This document shows, one piece after another, positions 32,431 through 44,034 of a DNA stretch of 64,000 nucleotides. Source of the DNA: Meconema thalassinum. Lineage: Eukaryota > Arthropoda > Insecta > Orthoptera > Tettigoniidae. Below the pieces are notes generated by a model. That model was given only the letters and a program-made list of their open reading frames with translations, searched no databases and was not told the origin of the DNA. Both the position numbers and the translations under genes were made by a program. The stretch lies in assembly GCA_946902985.2 (NCBI GenBank), contig OX336388.2:123295894-123359893 (forward strand), written 5' to 3'. Positions within the stretch are counted from its first letter, which is position 1, and each line of letters opens with the position of its first letter.

Positions 32431-33859
32431 TGACGTCATGTCATGTCAGTAGGTAATCTGTGTCCTTGACTCTCCCCGCCTGCCGCTAGCTACGTGTGAG
32501 AGTTAGCTATGTGTATAGTATGTCGTGATACCCTGCAAGCCAGGTAAGTGCTTTTAGGGCCATATGACCAAGGCGCACACTGTCAGCACTGTCTACGCTG
32601 GAACTCGTCAGTTCAGGGGCGCGTGGCCAGCCTGTCGCGGCAGGATTTCTCGAAGTCGTTCTTCTCTTCTCTTCATATAATAATAATAATAATTATTATT
32701 ATTATTATTATTATTGGCAATAAAATGTCATTGGATACCAATAGACTACGTCTCATACTGTTCCCGAGTACATTGTAGATCAATTCTCTATTATTGAATG
32801 GATTCATTTGATAGCAAAATCATGCCAATTATACTTAAGTTAGGCGTACCCAAACACGATAAGTTATTAAAAAATGTTGATGTTTCTTTCCCTTATTCGA
32901 AACGTACCACAAGCTTTCAATTCTCTTTGAAGCCTATCGTTAGCTCTAAACGACCTGTCCTGTTATGCCGATGGTTACTTCACATCTGATGGTGGGGTCC
33001 AGCATAAATCTTGTGTCCTTCTTACGGCCAATAACAATTATTATTCTATTGTACTTTAGCTTCTAACACGAGGAAGACACGAAAACATGGATCGCGTAAC
33101 ATTTCTGAAATGTTACAGATGCATCTTAGATCTATGTCGGTGATTCCTAACGTTTATAGTGAATCCCCTTCTTAATTTTGGTGTTTGAACGGAGCTAGGT
33201 TATCAGACACTCCACAGTGTTTGCAGCATACAGTCTCACACAAGAGCAACCTTTGCCTCCACCTATTTGTGGTTGGCTACTCCCTTTCATGTGTACTTCT
33301 GGATAAGTTGTTCTCCATAAAATATGGTGATTAGACTCTTTCGCAATCAACCAGCAAGTTCATTTTGTTTTTTTTTTCATACATCCGCTTCAGGCTTAAT
33401 TCTCAAGTATTCCTTTGGTTCCTAACTAGTAAATCACCGTCTTCATCGTTACCACCATCTTCATCATCATCACCGTAATGAAAACCTCATTCGTTGTACA
33501 AACACAAATTACGCACCATGTCACCTTGCCTTCAAGCAATTCTTGCACTCTCTGTATATATGTGGCACGGTGTCCCTACATGATGATTACTATACTTTGG
33601 ATGTTAATTCACTGAAAATTGCGAAATTAACTTCGAGGTTTTCCTATGTCCAGAACATAGAATGCTATGAAAATCAAATGTTCTTAAATACGATGCGTGG
33701 ATTACATATAAATATGCAATTGGATTAACTCACGACGGCTACTTGCAGCATTGGCCTTTGAGAATATTTTACGGAAGCTATTCTAACAACTCTACGAGGT
33801 GAGTTTCTCTCCGAGTTCCCATATGAATGTTCGAATTGCAGAATAAGAATGTAGAAAAA
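32431..33859. other. No gene recognised; palindromic triplet run
   Basis: Contains ATAATAATAATAATTATTATTATTATTA-type sequence at 32678-32715, a self-complementary trinucleotide run. Otherwise only short uninformative open frames. Confidence 0.5.
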
Positions 33860-34055
33860 AAAAAGGAAAACACGTGCTCACTGACCTGGGGCAAGTCCTC
33901 GAAATGAACACCCCTTTGATGACTTACGTATCATCGATACCATTTCAGTACCTCAAAACGAAATTAAATTTCTTGTCAGGCCAGGGAATCAAACCCGGAC
34001 AACCGGGGCGACAGCCAAGAATGTTAGCCGCTACACCACAAGGTGATCTCTTTCA
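33860..34055 (-). mobile_element. tRNA-like SINE head, minus strand
   Basis: Minus strand: CACCTTGTGGTGTAGCGGCT, AACATTCTTGGCTGTCGCC, CCGGGTTTGATTCCCTGGCC. The arrangement matches the head at 53519-53586 (CCTTGGTGTAGTGGCTAGC, GGGTTCGATTCCTGG). The anticodon region is not convincing as a working tRNA. Confidence 0.55.
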
Positions 34056-35104
34056 TTGTCAGCGCAATCTATTGCACGATGCCATGTAATTTCAGCACGA
34101 ACTAGAATAGTACACCTTACTTCGTATTTTTGGCATTACATAGCCCCTGTTAAGTTAGAGAGATGGTTCGCATACCATAACCCAAGAGCCGAATAGTTCC
34201 AAAAACCAACAAAAAACCGAAAGAAATACCGACAAGCTGGTAGAAATGCAGACAACATATTTTGTAATTTTCAGAGCAATTTTTTTTTACAATGAATAGC
34301 ACTCTTGGTCTCCATACTGTTAAAGTATTGAAAATTGTCCTAAAACTTCAAAAGTTAGAAGGATTTCATGTCAACTTGCTTATGTTGCCGTATATCTTAT
34401 GTGTAGGTAAATTCCATGAGTTATTGTTTCAGGCGATGTTGAAAATACGAATAAAAGACATACATTACCTCAGATTGCGTCGGAATATTGTTCAGTTTAA
34501 AACCCTGATAAATTTACTAACGTACGTTTCTCGAATTCACATATCCCTGAACAGCATCAATCTAATCAGTTGGTGAATTCAGAATCTTGTTATTGCAATA
34601 CTGTAGACTATAGCTGTATAGTCCTAATGTAGTTTTTTTTTGTTCGACCCGTAATTATTTCGGTTGCTATGAGGTAGGGGATGTGGTGAGACATTTTCCT
34701 AGTGGGAATTATATTACGGATAGATGCCCTTCATGACGTCAATCTCATGAGAGGATTTAATGACAAATGATATTAATGAGGTAAGGTATGAAATGGTTGT
34801 GTGTGGTATTTCGAGTTCGGTGTAGTCTGACCATGCACGTTAGCGTGTGTAGCTACGTCGGCTGGTTTGTGACATTATGTCAACACATTAAAAAAAAAAT
34901 TAACACTCCTGATTCCATACCGGCCCCTGTTACTGTCACATGCAAGATTACCAATATGCTTGATTCCATTTTTAGGATTATTATATCTCGCTGCACCTGC
35001 TACATCACCCAAAAAGTAGGGGCAGATGACCTCGCAGTTCCTCCCCTTAAAACAACAATAACTAACCCAACAAGTAGTTCCGTGACGAACTATACAGCCT
35101 ATTT
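34056..35104. other. No gene recognised
   Basis: Two plus-strand open frames of about 95 and 112 codons show no recognisable motif and have no supporting context. I see nothing else. Confidence 0.45.
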
Positions 35105-36597
35105 TAATATATCCTACTTATGTTAATTGACTCTATCAACATACAAAAGGTCAGTTTGATTGCTGTAATAGATTCGCAGATATTGAGAACCGGCTAAATA
35201 TTAGGCATGGCCGCCATGTTGGATTTTTATATCTGTAGGTCTTAGAGTTATGTACTGTTACATGAAGTGTATTGTGTACGAGTAGTATTCAAACTTCAAT
35301 CGCATGATTAGGACACAAGAAGTAAAAGCGAGAATTTAAAATTTCGCACAGCTGCCATCTTATGGTTATGGAAACAAATGAAAAAATTAGATACCAGTGT
35401 ATTAACATTTGTGAAAGGATTTACTGTACCGTCACTGCACTCGGATGGTTAAATTGCGAGAAACGACCATGTGAATATTTATACTTCGCGTCGCCGCCAT
35501 GTTGGATTTGTGATCACCAGGTTATTGAAAGTCCTATAGGTGAACTTACGTTCATAGCCCCTATGAAGATTAAAAAATTTAGTTTCATTGCTGTAATAGA
35601 TTCGTAGATATTGAGATCCATCTAAATATTTCGGATGGTCGCCATGTTGGATTGTTTTATGTATAGGCCATAGAGTCATGTATCATTAAAGGAAAATTAT
35701 TGCAAGGGTTCATTACTCAAACTCTCACTTCAATCGCATGATTACGACACAAGAAATAAAAACTTAATTTTAAAATTCGCACATTCGCCATCTTGAGGTT
35801 ATGTAAACAATTGAACTATATTAGATACCAGTGCAATACGATGTGTATAAACATTTCCTGTACCAAGTTTCATTGCGTTTGGATCATTAAATCGCGAGAA
35901 AGGTCTATTTAAAATATTCAAATTCGCTTGGCTGCCATATACGTTTTGTAGTTAACCGGTTTTTGAAAGTCTTATAGATGAAATTCCAGTAGTTCCCTTT
36001 CTCTCCGTAAAAACATTTAGGGTGATATCGCTAATAGTTTCAGAGATATAGAATGCCGGTGAAATATTTCGCACAGCCGCCTTCTTGAGGTTATGTAAAC
36101 AATTGAACGAAGTTAGATGTCGGTACATTACAATGTGTATAAACATATACTGTACCAAGTTTCATTGCGTTTGGTTGGTTAAATCGTGAGAAACGTCTAT
36201 TTAAAAGTCGCAACTTCCCATGGCCGCCATGTTGGTTCTGTAGTTATCAGGTTTTCAAAAATCACATAAGTGAACTTCTAGTAGTTCCCTTTATCACCGT
36301 TAAATATTCCTGGGTGGTATCGTTAATAGTTTCGTAGATACCGAATGCTGGTGAAATATTTCGCACAGCCGCCATGTTGGATTGGTGAGACGTAACAAAA
36401 TTTGAAGGGCACGGTCGGGGTGGTGTGGAATAGTGCTATGAACTTACCGAGTTTCATTGCAATCGCTCCAGTGGTTTAGAAGTTATTAGGGGGGGTACCC
36501 ATCATATCACACACACACGCACACAGAGACAGACACACTGACAAAAGGTGATCTCATAAGCCTATTTTTTCATAAATGAAAATAGGCTAAAAAGTAT
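35105..36597 (+). mobile_element. Hairpin-tailed repeat family D, copy 2
   Basis: It has internally repeated units of about 430 bp and shorter (GATTCGYAGATATTGAGAHCC at 35171 and 35599; TTTCGCACAGCCGCC at about 36068 and 36360; GCCGCCATGTTGGAT several times). The 3' module is GCTCCAGTGGTTTAGAAGTT, a G run, ACAC and AGACAGACAC repeats, ATCTCATAAG and a hairpin at 36559-36588 (AGCCTATTTTTTCAT pairing with ATGAAAATAGGCT). The tail module matches family E although the bodies differ. No coding sequence. Confidence 0.75.
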
Positions 36598-36659
36598 GCA
36601 ACTTCTTGTATCCTTGTTGCAGATCTGGTTCATGTACGTCCAAATATCATGTTTTATAC

Positions 36660-39600
36660 TGTACCCAATTGTCATCATGTGGAACATGTGTTCGTATCCC
36701 AGCTAACTCACGGTCTTTCGAGGTATGGGACGTTCCTGCCCACCTACGACCACATGCTCAGGATTTGAGTCTACCAGGTAACTACTCTACATGAAAGAAA
36801 CAACATATTCCTAAGATAAAACATTTACTGATATAAAATCATTGCTATACAACAAATACAAACAAAGAATAATTTACATTTAATTCCCACAATTAAAATG
36901 GGGTTATTTTGTGAGTCTCTTCTTAATTAGTGCTACACTGCACTCAAATCTATTTCTAGCATCCTATCATTGATACTTTCAGACCTCTGCGAGTCTCCAT
37001 AGTGTTCTTTATGTGACACAATTTTACATAACTGGAGCATCACAACACAAAAGTCACATATCACATCTAAATGACATTAATTCTGTAATAATAAAACATT
37101 AATCCGTTTCCTACGGCATTTACTTTCATTAGCATAAATTCATTATTTTATGCCTTAAATACCAAATATTGTTGTGTCGTGTGAATCATCTTCCTTCTTT
37201 TCCATCAATGTTTCACCATACAACGATTTTCTGGGTCTGGTCGAAATTATTATCGTTACAAACGTGTGACGTTCTTGGAAATCACATACCCGTCTGCATA
37301 AATTAGCGTGAATTGGGCAAAAGTGCACTTTAAAAAGATGCCTAATAATTTATTTGGTTCAGTGTTCCTCCTCAGAGAATAACTGGGCCAAATATTATCC
37401 AATTTCAATTATCCGACAATGTATGTGTATTGAAACACATCATTTAATTCAATTGGCATAATCATAACAATCATATCTTAATTACATATCGAAATATCGA
37501 GATTCTTCAGTGTCCCACTCTGCTTTAAAAATAAAGGAATCAGGTCGCTAAACCTCCCCTTCCAAGCAGGCAATAAAATTAGTTCCAGCTGGCCGAGCAA
37601 GATGGCCGTCGCTCTAGTGGTCTACTCCCACTCCCTCTCTTGGTTGCAAGCAAGGTCAACTTTGTTTACAATTGCAGTACAATGGAGTTACGCTAAGTGT
37701 TGTTCTCAAGTAATTGAGTCATTCTAATTATTTAACACCTATGTTTATAGTGTCATGGGCTCAACTCGGCTCCTATTAACATTCATGGCTGGGGATGGAT
37801 TCTGTAATAGCCTTGCCGTTCTATGGTGAATACTAGTGGCTTTGGACGCGCATCATAATGAGAATACAAGATTCTCACCAGCAGCTGTCTCAATAATAAC
37901 ATAATAAGGAAATCTGCGTTTCCTAAACGACGAACTTGGATCTCCTCTCAGGGCAGATCATTTTATACATGTGCTCACGGAGTCTCGAAGAGCTTCCCTC
38001 GTGGCAATTATTCCTGCAAGCGATGGATACAGACAGGCTCTGTCCAATTCGCTGCGAATAATAAAAGTATGCACAACGGCGATACTAGCTCGTAGATTAG
38101 CCAACTTTTCACCTAACGTGCAAGCTATGCTAGTTTGGTCCCCGCAACATTATTTACGTAAATCACTGGATTCTACGTTACTTCGCTCGCTCTATGCGGC
38201 TTCAAACAATACTTCTCATAGATGACTCAATTATTAAGGCACCCGCGTTCTCTCTGCAATTACACTTAAGCCAAAGCTTTAAATAGCTCCTAAAACAAGT
38301 ATAAATTTACTGGCTTACATTACTTTAATGGTTCTCAAATACAATCCTAAGAATTGACCATATCAAATATTCATTCAACACTTCATTGACACTGAAAAAC
38401 TCTCGTATCTCGCTATATTTCACGTTACTTTCTTACTGTTTACCAAAATACAGTATATTTATATTAGACATGACACCCTTTGAACGTTATTTAGGCCAAA
38501 ATGCCTATTACTTTACTTTACTGTTACCAACCCCAGATTATTATTATTTATCATTTAACGTTACCGTTACATTCATCACTATTTTCGGCCTGAATGGCCC
38601 TAAACAAATCACCTTCCAAGCCATATTCTATTCAAGACGAGTGGTGAAAACTCGTTCATAAGTGACTGTTACATCTTAGTCTCAAAGTGATGCATCGTTG
38701 TATAGTGAACTATTTAGTTAGGATAACATTGTAAATTGGTACTCACTTTTTCATTTTCGCTGGATGATACCAGCATCCCAGCTCCGGGCCTACCATGATG
38801 CTTGATAATCATACTCTTATCAGTGGCTTTCCTCACTTTTACACAATACATATTAATCACAATACACATAAACACTTTTGAAATCACTATAATAAAATTT
38901 ATGTACACTTTTTCACTATTTCACAGGTTGATCCTTAATCGGACTCCTCCTAACGCCTGACCTCAGAGATGCGATGTAGCTACGACATCCGCTGGTCTCC
39001 GTGAAAGTCTACCTGCGTGTACATGCGTTCGATTCTCGTTCCCTTCAATACTGTTTATTTTACCGTCATGATTATTTGTGATGCCTCTCGGCTCCCATAA
39101 ATGTAATGATCCTGACGATACTGCGTCATTTATAAGTATGACAATACCTCCTGGTATTCAGTGTCCAAAACCATCCTAAATTATTGCTACGCTGTAGCAA
39201 ATTACACTTGCGTATAATAATGGATGAATATCTTCTGTAAATTAAATCTTATGCGATTCATGATTACTATTAAGAAGCTGGATGATGCTTCCATTGTTCT
39301 TCAAATACTCTAACATTTCGCGCACTTATTGGTAGCGTTTAGTTTACGTGTAGACTGCAGGTGAACTGACGATGAACTCAAGACGAACTGAAGACAACAA
39401 CCTGAAGACAACTTGAAGATGACTTGAAGACAACTTGAAGACGAACTGGCTTGGTCTGCACTGCTACCCCTATATAAAGGTTTCTCGTAAAATGTAGTCC
39501 ACAGGACACACGAGAGCGACTCCTTTCTTGAGATACTGTATTTTCATTCAAAATGACGTATACACCTTGTTTATCTAGATGTGGGAGTCACATAATCACT

Positions 39601-40289
39601 TGCGTGCAAGCGATCGCTTCGGCCAATTAATTACAATTAATTGCCTTATTCCATCGCGTCATGACGCCACCATGGTGATTCCCCTCTGGCTGGTCACCAA
39701 ATCACTCCTCTCGAGCGCAAGTCCGGTGTTAATAGTCTTATTTGGAGATATAGGCTTTAATTTAGGTGTAAAACCCCTCCTAAATTATCTCTCCCAGAAT
39801 ATATTCACCTGGGTGTACATTTCACTCCATTTCAATGCTCCACTTGGCTGTAATCAATTAATTTCCGTGGGCAATCATCCCCCCTACAGTCTCAAGCGTT
39901 GTCCCTTGGGGACTCCCAGGGTCATTAATTTCGAGCTGTCTCCTCGGTCCAGACGAAAGAAGTTCCCTCGGCGCCTTGTATCTCCTCCCACTCGCTCGCT
40001 GCAATTTGTAAAACGTCAAGCTGGCCGGCTTTCACGTTTCTATACATTGAAAACGTACATATGACTGCAATTTCTGACAATTATTCCCTTAAACAGCTAT
40101 GATATTCACAATCTGGCCGTGAAATCATGCTATATTATTATATGTCAGTATACATCTCATTGCTCTTCGGGTTCCCTGTAACTGTTCCCCCTCAGAGATC
40201 AATGGTTCGACTCTAGGCAGAATCATGTGCCTGGTCTTCTCTGATAAGACCCGAGTTCGATGCCAGTCTGCCGTGACCGATTGGGCACA
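36660..40289 (-). repeat. 3' LTR (3630 bp)
   Basis: In element orientation it starts TGTGCCCAATCGG and ends CAATTGGGTACA, bounded by TG and CA. It lacks about 61 bp and about 58 bp that the other LTR keeps (47712-47775 and 49371-49430); both losses have short flanking homology. A CTATATAAAGG box at 39470-39480 and a GACTTGAAGACAACTTGAAG short repeat (39360-39450) are in both LTRs. The 84-codon open frame at 37971-38225 recurs in the other LTR only because the LTRs are copies. Confidence 0.92.
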
Positions 40290-40302
40290 TTTTTTCCCTC
40301 GC
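40290..40302 (-). other. Polypurine tract of the LTR retrotransposon
   Basis: On the minus strand GCGAGGGAAAAAA abuts the TGTGCCC start of the 3' LTR. This is the expected plus-strand primer site. Confidence 0.75.
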
Positions 40303-40383
40303 TAAGCTCGGAAAATTCATTTCACAAGTGAATATTTCGTGCCTTCAGATGGCATTGACTCCTAATGTATTTACTTTAAGCGG

Positions 40384-41874
40384 TCAGTGCTCTCGGCAAT
40401 GGGATGTCTTGTTCCCCATTCCACTCTGTCTGCCGTCTCGTATACTCTTGTTCTGCTTTCTCAGTTGTTCATCCATCTCCTCTATTTCTGCAGCGGCCTG
40501 CCTCAACTGGTCGTAAAGTTCTTTCAGTTGACAGCTGCATTCACCCCTCGTTTCCCTTGGGTCTACGAGCCGGTCGCCTCGCTCCGTTTCTTCCTGGGTC
40601 TGCAAGCTTTTCTCAGGACTCTCTGCTTGCATATGTAATGACTCCCCGTCCATTTGGGTGTTCATTGCTTGCTCCTCGCTCGTATCATAATCCTCTGGTG
40701 GACTATATAAATTTAAATTAGCTGCGTTTACAACAACTTCTCTACCTGTTGCTTCGTTTTTGATTCGGTATGCATTATTTTGCAAGTCCCTTATAATCAG
40801 GTAGGGTCCGTGATAGCTATGCTGAAATTTTTTATATTTCCAGCTCTCTGGATCTGAACTAGCGGGTTTTTTCAATAAGACGTACTCCCCCACGAGTAGT
40901 GGTCTATGGTAGCGTTTTCTCCTGTTTCTCCGCTGCCGTCTGTCTGCTTGTTTCTTGAGATACTCGAATGTTCTCTGGATCCTCAACTCACGTCCAGGCT
41001 GTGCATCGACCGGTGTCCGAATGACATTATTCCATGGCCTCTCTGGTCTTCTATCAAGATGTAGGCTCACTGGCACTTCTCCTGTTTCTTCATGCACGGT
41101 ATTGTTGATACAGTATTCAATAATCTCTAGTACATCGATCCATTTCCAATTCTCCGTAGAGCAGTATATCTTCATGTACTTTTGCAGTTCCCTCATCACT
41201 CTCTCAGCGGAATTCGACTCAGGGTGTCGAACTGTGGACAAAATCTGTCTTACACCCAGATTTTCCAACTCCCTGCGAAATTCCACGCTGGTAAAACAGC
41301 TCCCATGATCAGATAATATGTTCTCCGGCTGCCCTAATATAGGAATGATTCTTTCCTTCAGCCTCTTAAGTACCTGTTTTGTACTGGTTTTCTGAATCGG
41401 ACATAGGACTACCATTTTTGAAAACACGTCCAGTGCAACTAGGATGTGTCTATTTCCTCTTCTAGCTCTAGGAAGCGACCCAAAATTGTCCAATGCCAGA
41501 AGCTGACATGGCTCCTCTGGTAAGAGTGGTATAGGTTTTTGCCTCATTAAGTACGAGTTAGGCTTTACTCGTTGGCAAATATCACATGTCCTGATTGTAT
41601 TCCTGACTGTATCTCTAAGTTTTGGCCAAATAAATGCTTCTTTAAGCAGGGCAACAGACTTGTCTACGCCAGGGTGGCCAAAAGCTCGGTGTGCTAACCA
41701 TACTAACCTTCTCTGCAATGCTGGTGGTACAACAATCCTGGGTCGAGTGTGGTCTGAGTCGCTCCATTTATGTAGCATCTGGTTAAACCATAGATACTCC
41801 GTTGATAGTGCTTCGGCTTCAACATACATCGGGGTTCCTCTGATCAGCTTTCCCTCGAAGTAATTAATCATCAA
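40384..41874 (-). pseudogene. Integrase region of pol
   Basis: 496 codons. An HHCC zinc-binding domain is near the start: HRAFGHPGVDKS...TCDICQRVK. The catalytic triad follows: D in LALDNFGSLP, D in LSDHGSCFTS, E in PESNSAERVMREL. Then come GEYVLLKKP and HGPYLIIRDL, a GPY/F-like module. The last about 90 residues are acidic and Gln/Glu-rich (QAESPEKSLQTQEE), possibly a targeting tail. It shares the frame of RT-RNase H but is separated from it by one TAG at 41914, so pol was one polyprotein. This domain inserts the cDNA into host DNA. Confidence 0.9.
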
Positions 41875-41913
41875 CCGTATCCAGGGATCTTCACGTTGAA
41901 AAACGGTGATGTT

Positions 41914-43494
41914 CTACAGATCATCTAAGGTCTTCTGGTCTCTATCTTCTATCTCGATAGCTAGAGCTTCCTCTTCATAAGCTGTCGGGTATCTGCTTAG
42001 CAAGTCAGGTATGACATTGTTCTTTCCCGGGCAATACTCGATTTCCACTTGAAATTGCTGTATGTACAGGGACCACCTCGTCAGTCTTTGACTCGACAAG
42101 TCAGTTTTCAACAGGAATGTTAGGGCTTTATGGTCTGTTCTTAATATAATTCTAAAACCATAAATTAGCTTTCGCCAATACTGTAAGGCATACGGTATCG
42201 CGAGTAATTCGATCTCCGTGACCGTATAATTCTTTTCATTAGGTTTCAACCTTCTACTTATGAATGCAATGTAAGTTTTCTCCTCTGGCCTGTCCACATT
42301 TTCCTGATATAACATCGCTCCAATGCCTATAAATGATGCGTCAGTCTGGATAATAAATTTCTGAGTGTAGTCTGGATATCCCAATTTTACATAATCTAAA
42401 AGCATCTGTTTAGATTTCACGAAGGCTTCCTCGCATTTTTCCGTCCACCGCCACCTTCCTCCTTTCTTCAGTAAGTCTTGGAGTGGTGCTACGGTCTCGG
42501 TATAATTCGGGCAATGGCTTGAAAAGAATCCAATAACGCCTAGGTATTGCCTGACGTTCTTTACCTTCCTTGGTCTCGGGAAATGTTTAATAACTTCCAA
42601 TTTTCCCGGATTAGGCCTAACTCCTTGTGCATCTATTACGTGGCCTAGGAATTTAACTTCTCTCTGACCAAAGTTAGATTTCTTCATATTGACCTTAAAG
42701 TTAGCCTGACTTAGGTCATACAACAGCTTACGTAGATCTCTGACGTGTTCTTCGACTGTTTCAGATGTCAGTAGTATATCATCTATGTAGCATATGGTTG
42801 TTGCTTTTACTTCTTCAGACAGGTTCCGATCAAGCGCTCGTATCAACGCTGAGCCTGCTGTTTTCAGTCCAAATGGGAGACGCACGTAAGAATATGTATG
42901 CTGGTCGAATAAAAACCCAGTTAATAAGCTTGTTTTCTCCTCCAGAGCAAGATGGTGAAAACTTGCCGTCAGGTCAAGATTTGAGAAAACAGTCTTTCCT
43001 TTGAACCTCCTGAGGACCTCCTTAATGGGCGGCACTTGGTCAAATTCTGGTATGACCTTGGAATTCAAATTTCGTAGGTCCAGGCATATCCTCACACTTC
43101 CGTCCTGTTTAGGTACAACTACCAGTGGGCTGACATAAGGTGTGGCCGTCTTCACAATGACGCCTGCCTCTAGCATTTCCTGTATTGCTTCTTTGACCTT
43201 TAAATAATGTTTCTCGGCTACAGGATACGGCTTCTGTCTGAATGGTGTCCAGTCGCTGACTTGGAACGCATATTGGAAATTCTTGATCCGGCCAGGTCTC
43301 GAATCGAAGACTCCTTTGTACTCAAATAGCAGTTCCCTTAGCATTTGCTTATGCTCAGGACCAATTTTAGCTTCCTCTATCTTTTCTTCCAGGCATTCTT
43401 CAAATTTTGGTTCGAGGTCCTTTTCAATGTCTGCGGCCAGTGTTGCCAACTCTTCCTCGATGTCTTCTGTTGTCAGTACTGCATCCCCAGTCAT
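41914..43494 (-). pseudogene. Reverse transcriptase and RNase H region of pol
   Basis: 526 codons. RT: GVIVKTATPYVSPLVVVPKQ, LPFGLKTAGSALIRAL, and YIDDILL (the Y-x-DD active site). RNase H: TDASFIGIGAML (first Asp), TEIELLAIPYAL (Glu), LRTDHKALTFLL (Asp), then CPGKNNVIPDLLSR, the usual tail. These copy the RNA into DNA and remove the template. A TAG ends the frame at LDDL and the integrase continues in the same frame. Upstream the link to protease is broken by a frame change near 43500-43520. Confidence 0.93.
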
Positions 43495-43628
43495 ATCTCC
43501 GTATTATGCCATACGTACTCTTCTGGTCTCGTTTCATTGTGTTTTAAAGAGAGCTCTAAATCTTCCTTTCCCTCACTTGCGCGAAACATAACAATGTCTT
43601 GCGAGAGATCTATTATAACCTTATATTC

Positions 43629-44003
43629 TCATATGAAATCCATGCCAACAATAATGCTAAAAGGCAGCTTATTCACAAGTAGGAAGCTCTGTGAGAATGT
43701 AGAGTTCCCTATCTGCAAATCTAAAAATACTTGGTATCTGCATATCATAACTTTATCTGGTATCACACCTTTTATTTTCACGCTTGAAATAGGTATTTTC
43801 AATACGTGGATTTTACTTTGGGTTTCATTATATAATGCCTGGGTTATCAAACATACCGTTGAACCTGTATCTATGAGACTTCTTATCTTCATGCCTGCGA
43901 TGTTTACAATAATAATGGGTAGTTCCCTTCTCACATTGACCGTCCCTTCATCTAGGTCTTCAATAAGCTCCTCAGGTTTGGCAATCCAGTTAACTACATT
44001 CAC
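43629..44003 (-). pseudogene. Retropepsin-type protease region of pol
   Basis: The frame encodes SLIDTGSTVCLI, the DTG active site of aspartic proteases, and ends SIIVGMDFI, matching the I-x-GMDFL segment at the end of retropepsins. It is in a different frame from gag and RT. Open reading upstream extends to about 44050, beside a run of eight A (44051-44058, T on the plus strand) where gag ends. The TGA directly after GMDFI is probably a point mutation, since a conserved-looking frame goes on (KVIIDLSQDIVMF). The protease would cut the polyprotein. Confidence 0.85.
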
Positions 44004-44034
44004 TGTATTCCATCCTGCATTTATCTCTATTTGG

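Noticed and set aside
34292..35126. Host genes in the 34.3-35.1 kb interval
   Set aside because: Two open frames of about 95 and 112 codons have no motifs, splice context or homologous pattern that I recognise.
37971..38225. 84-residue frame conserved at 48534-48788
   Set aside because: Conservation is explained by the two LTRs being copies of each other. No protein motif is visible.
40384..41863. Plus-strand open frames opposite integrase and gag
   Set aside because: They are antisense to well-supported pol and gag coding sequence and show no motifs.
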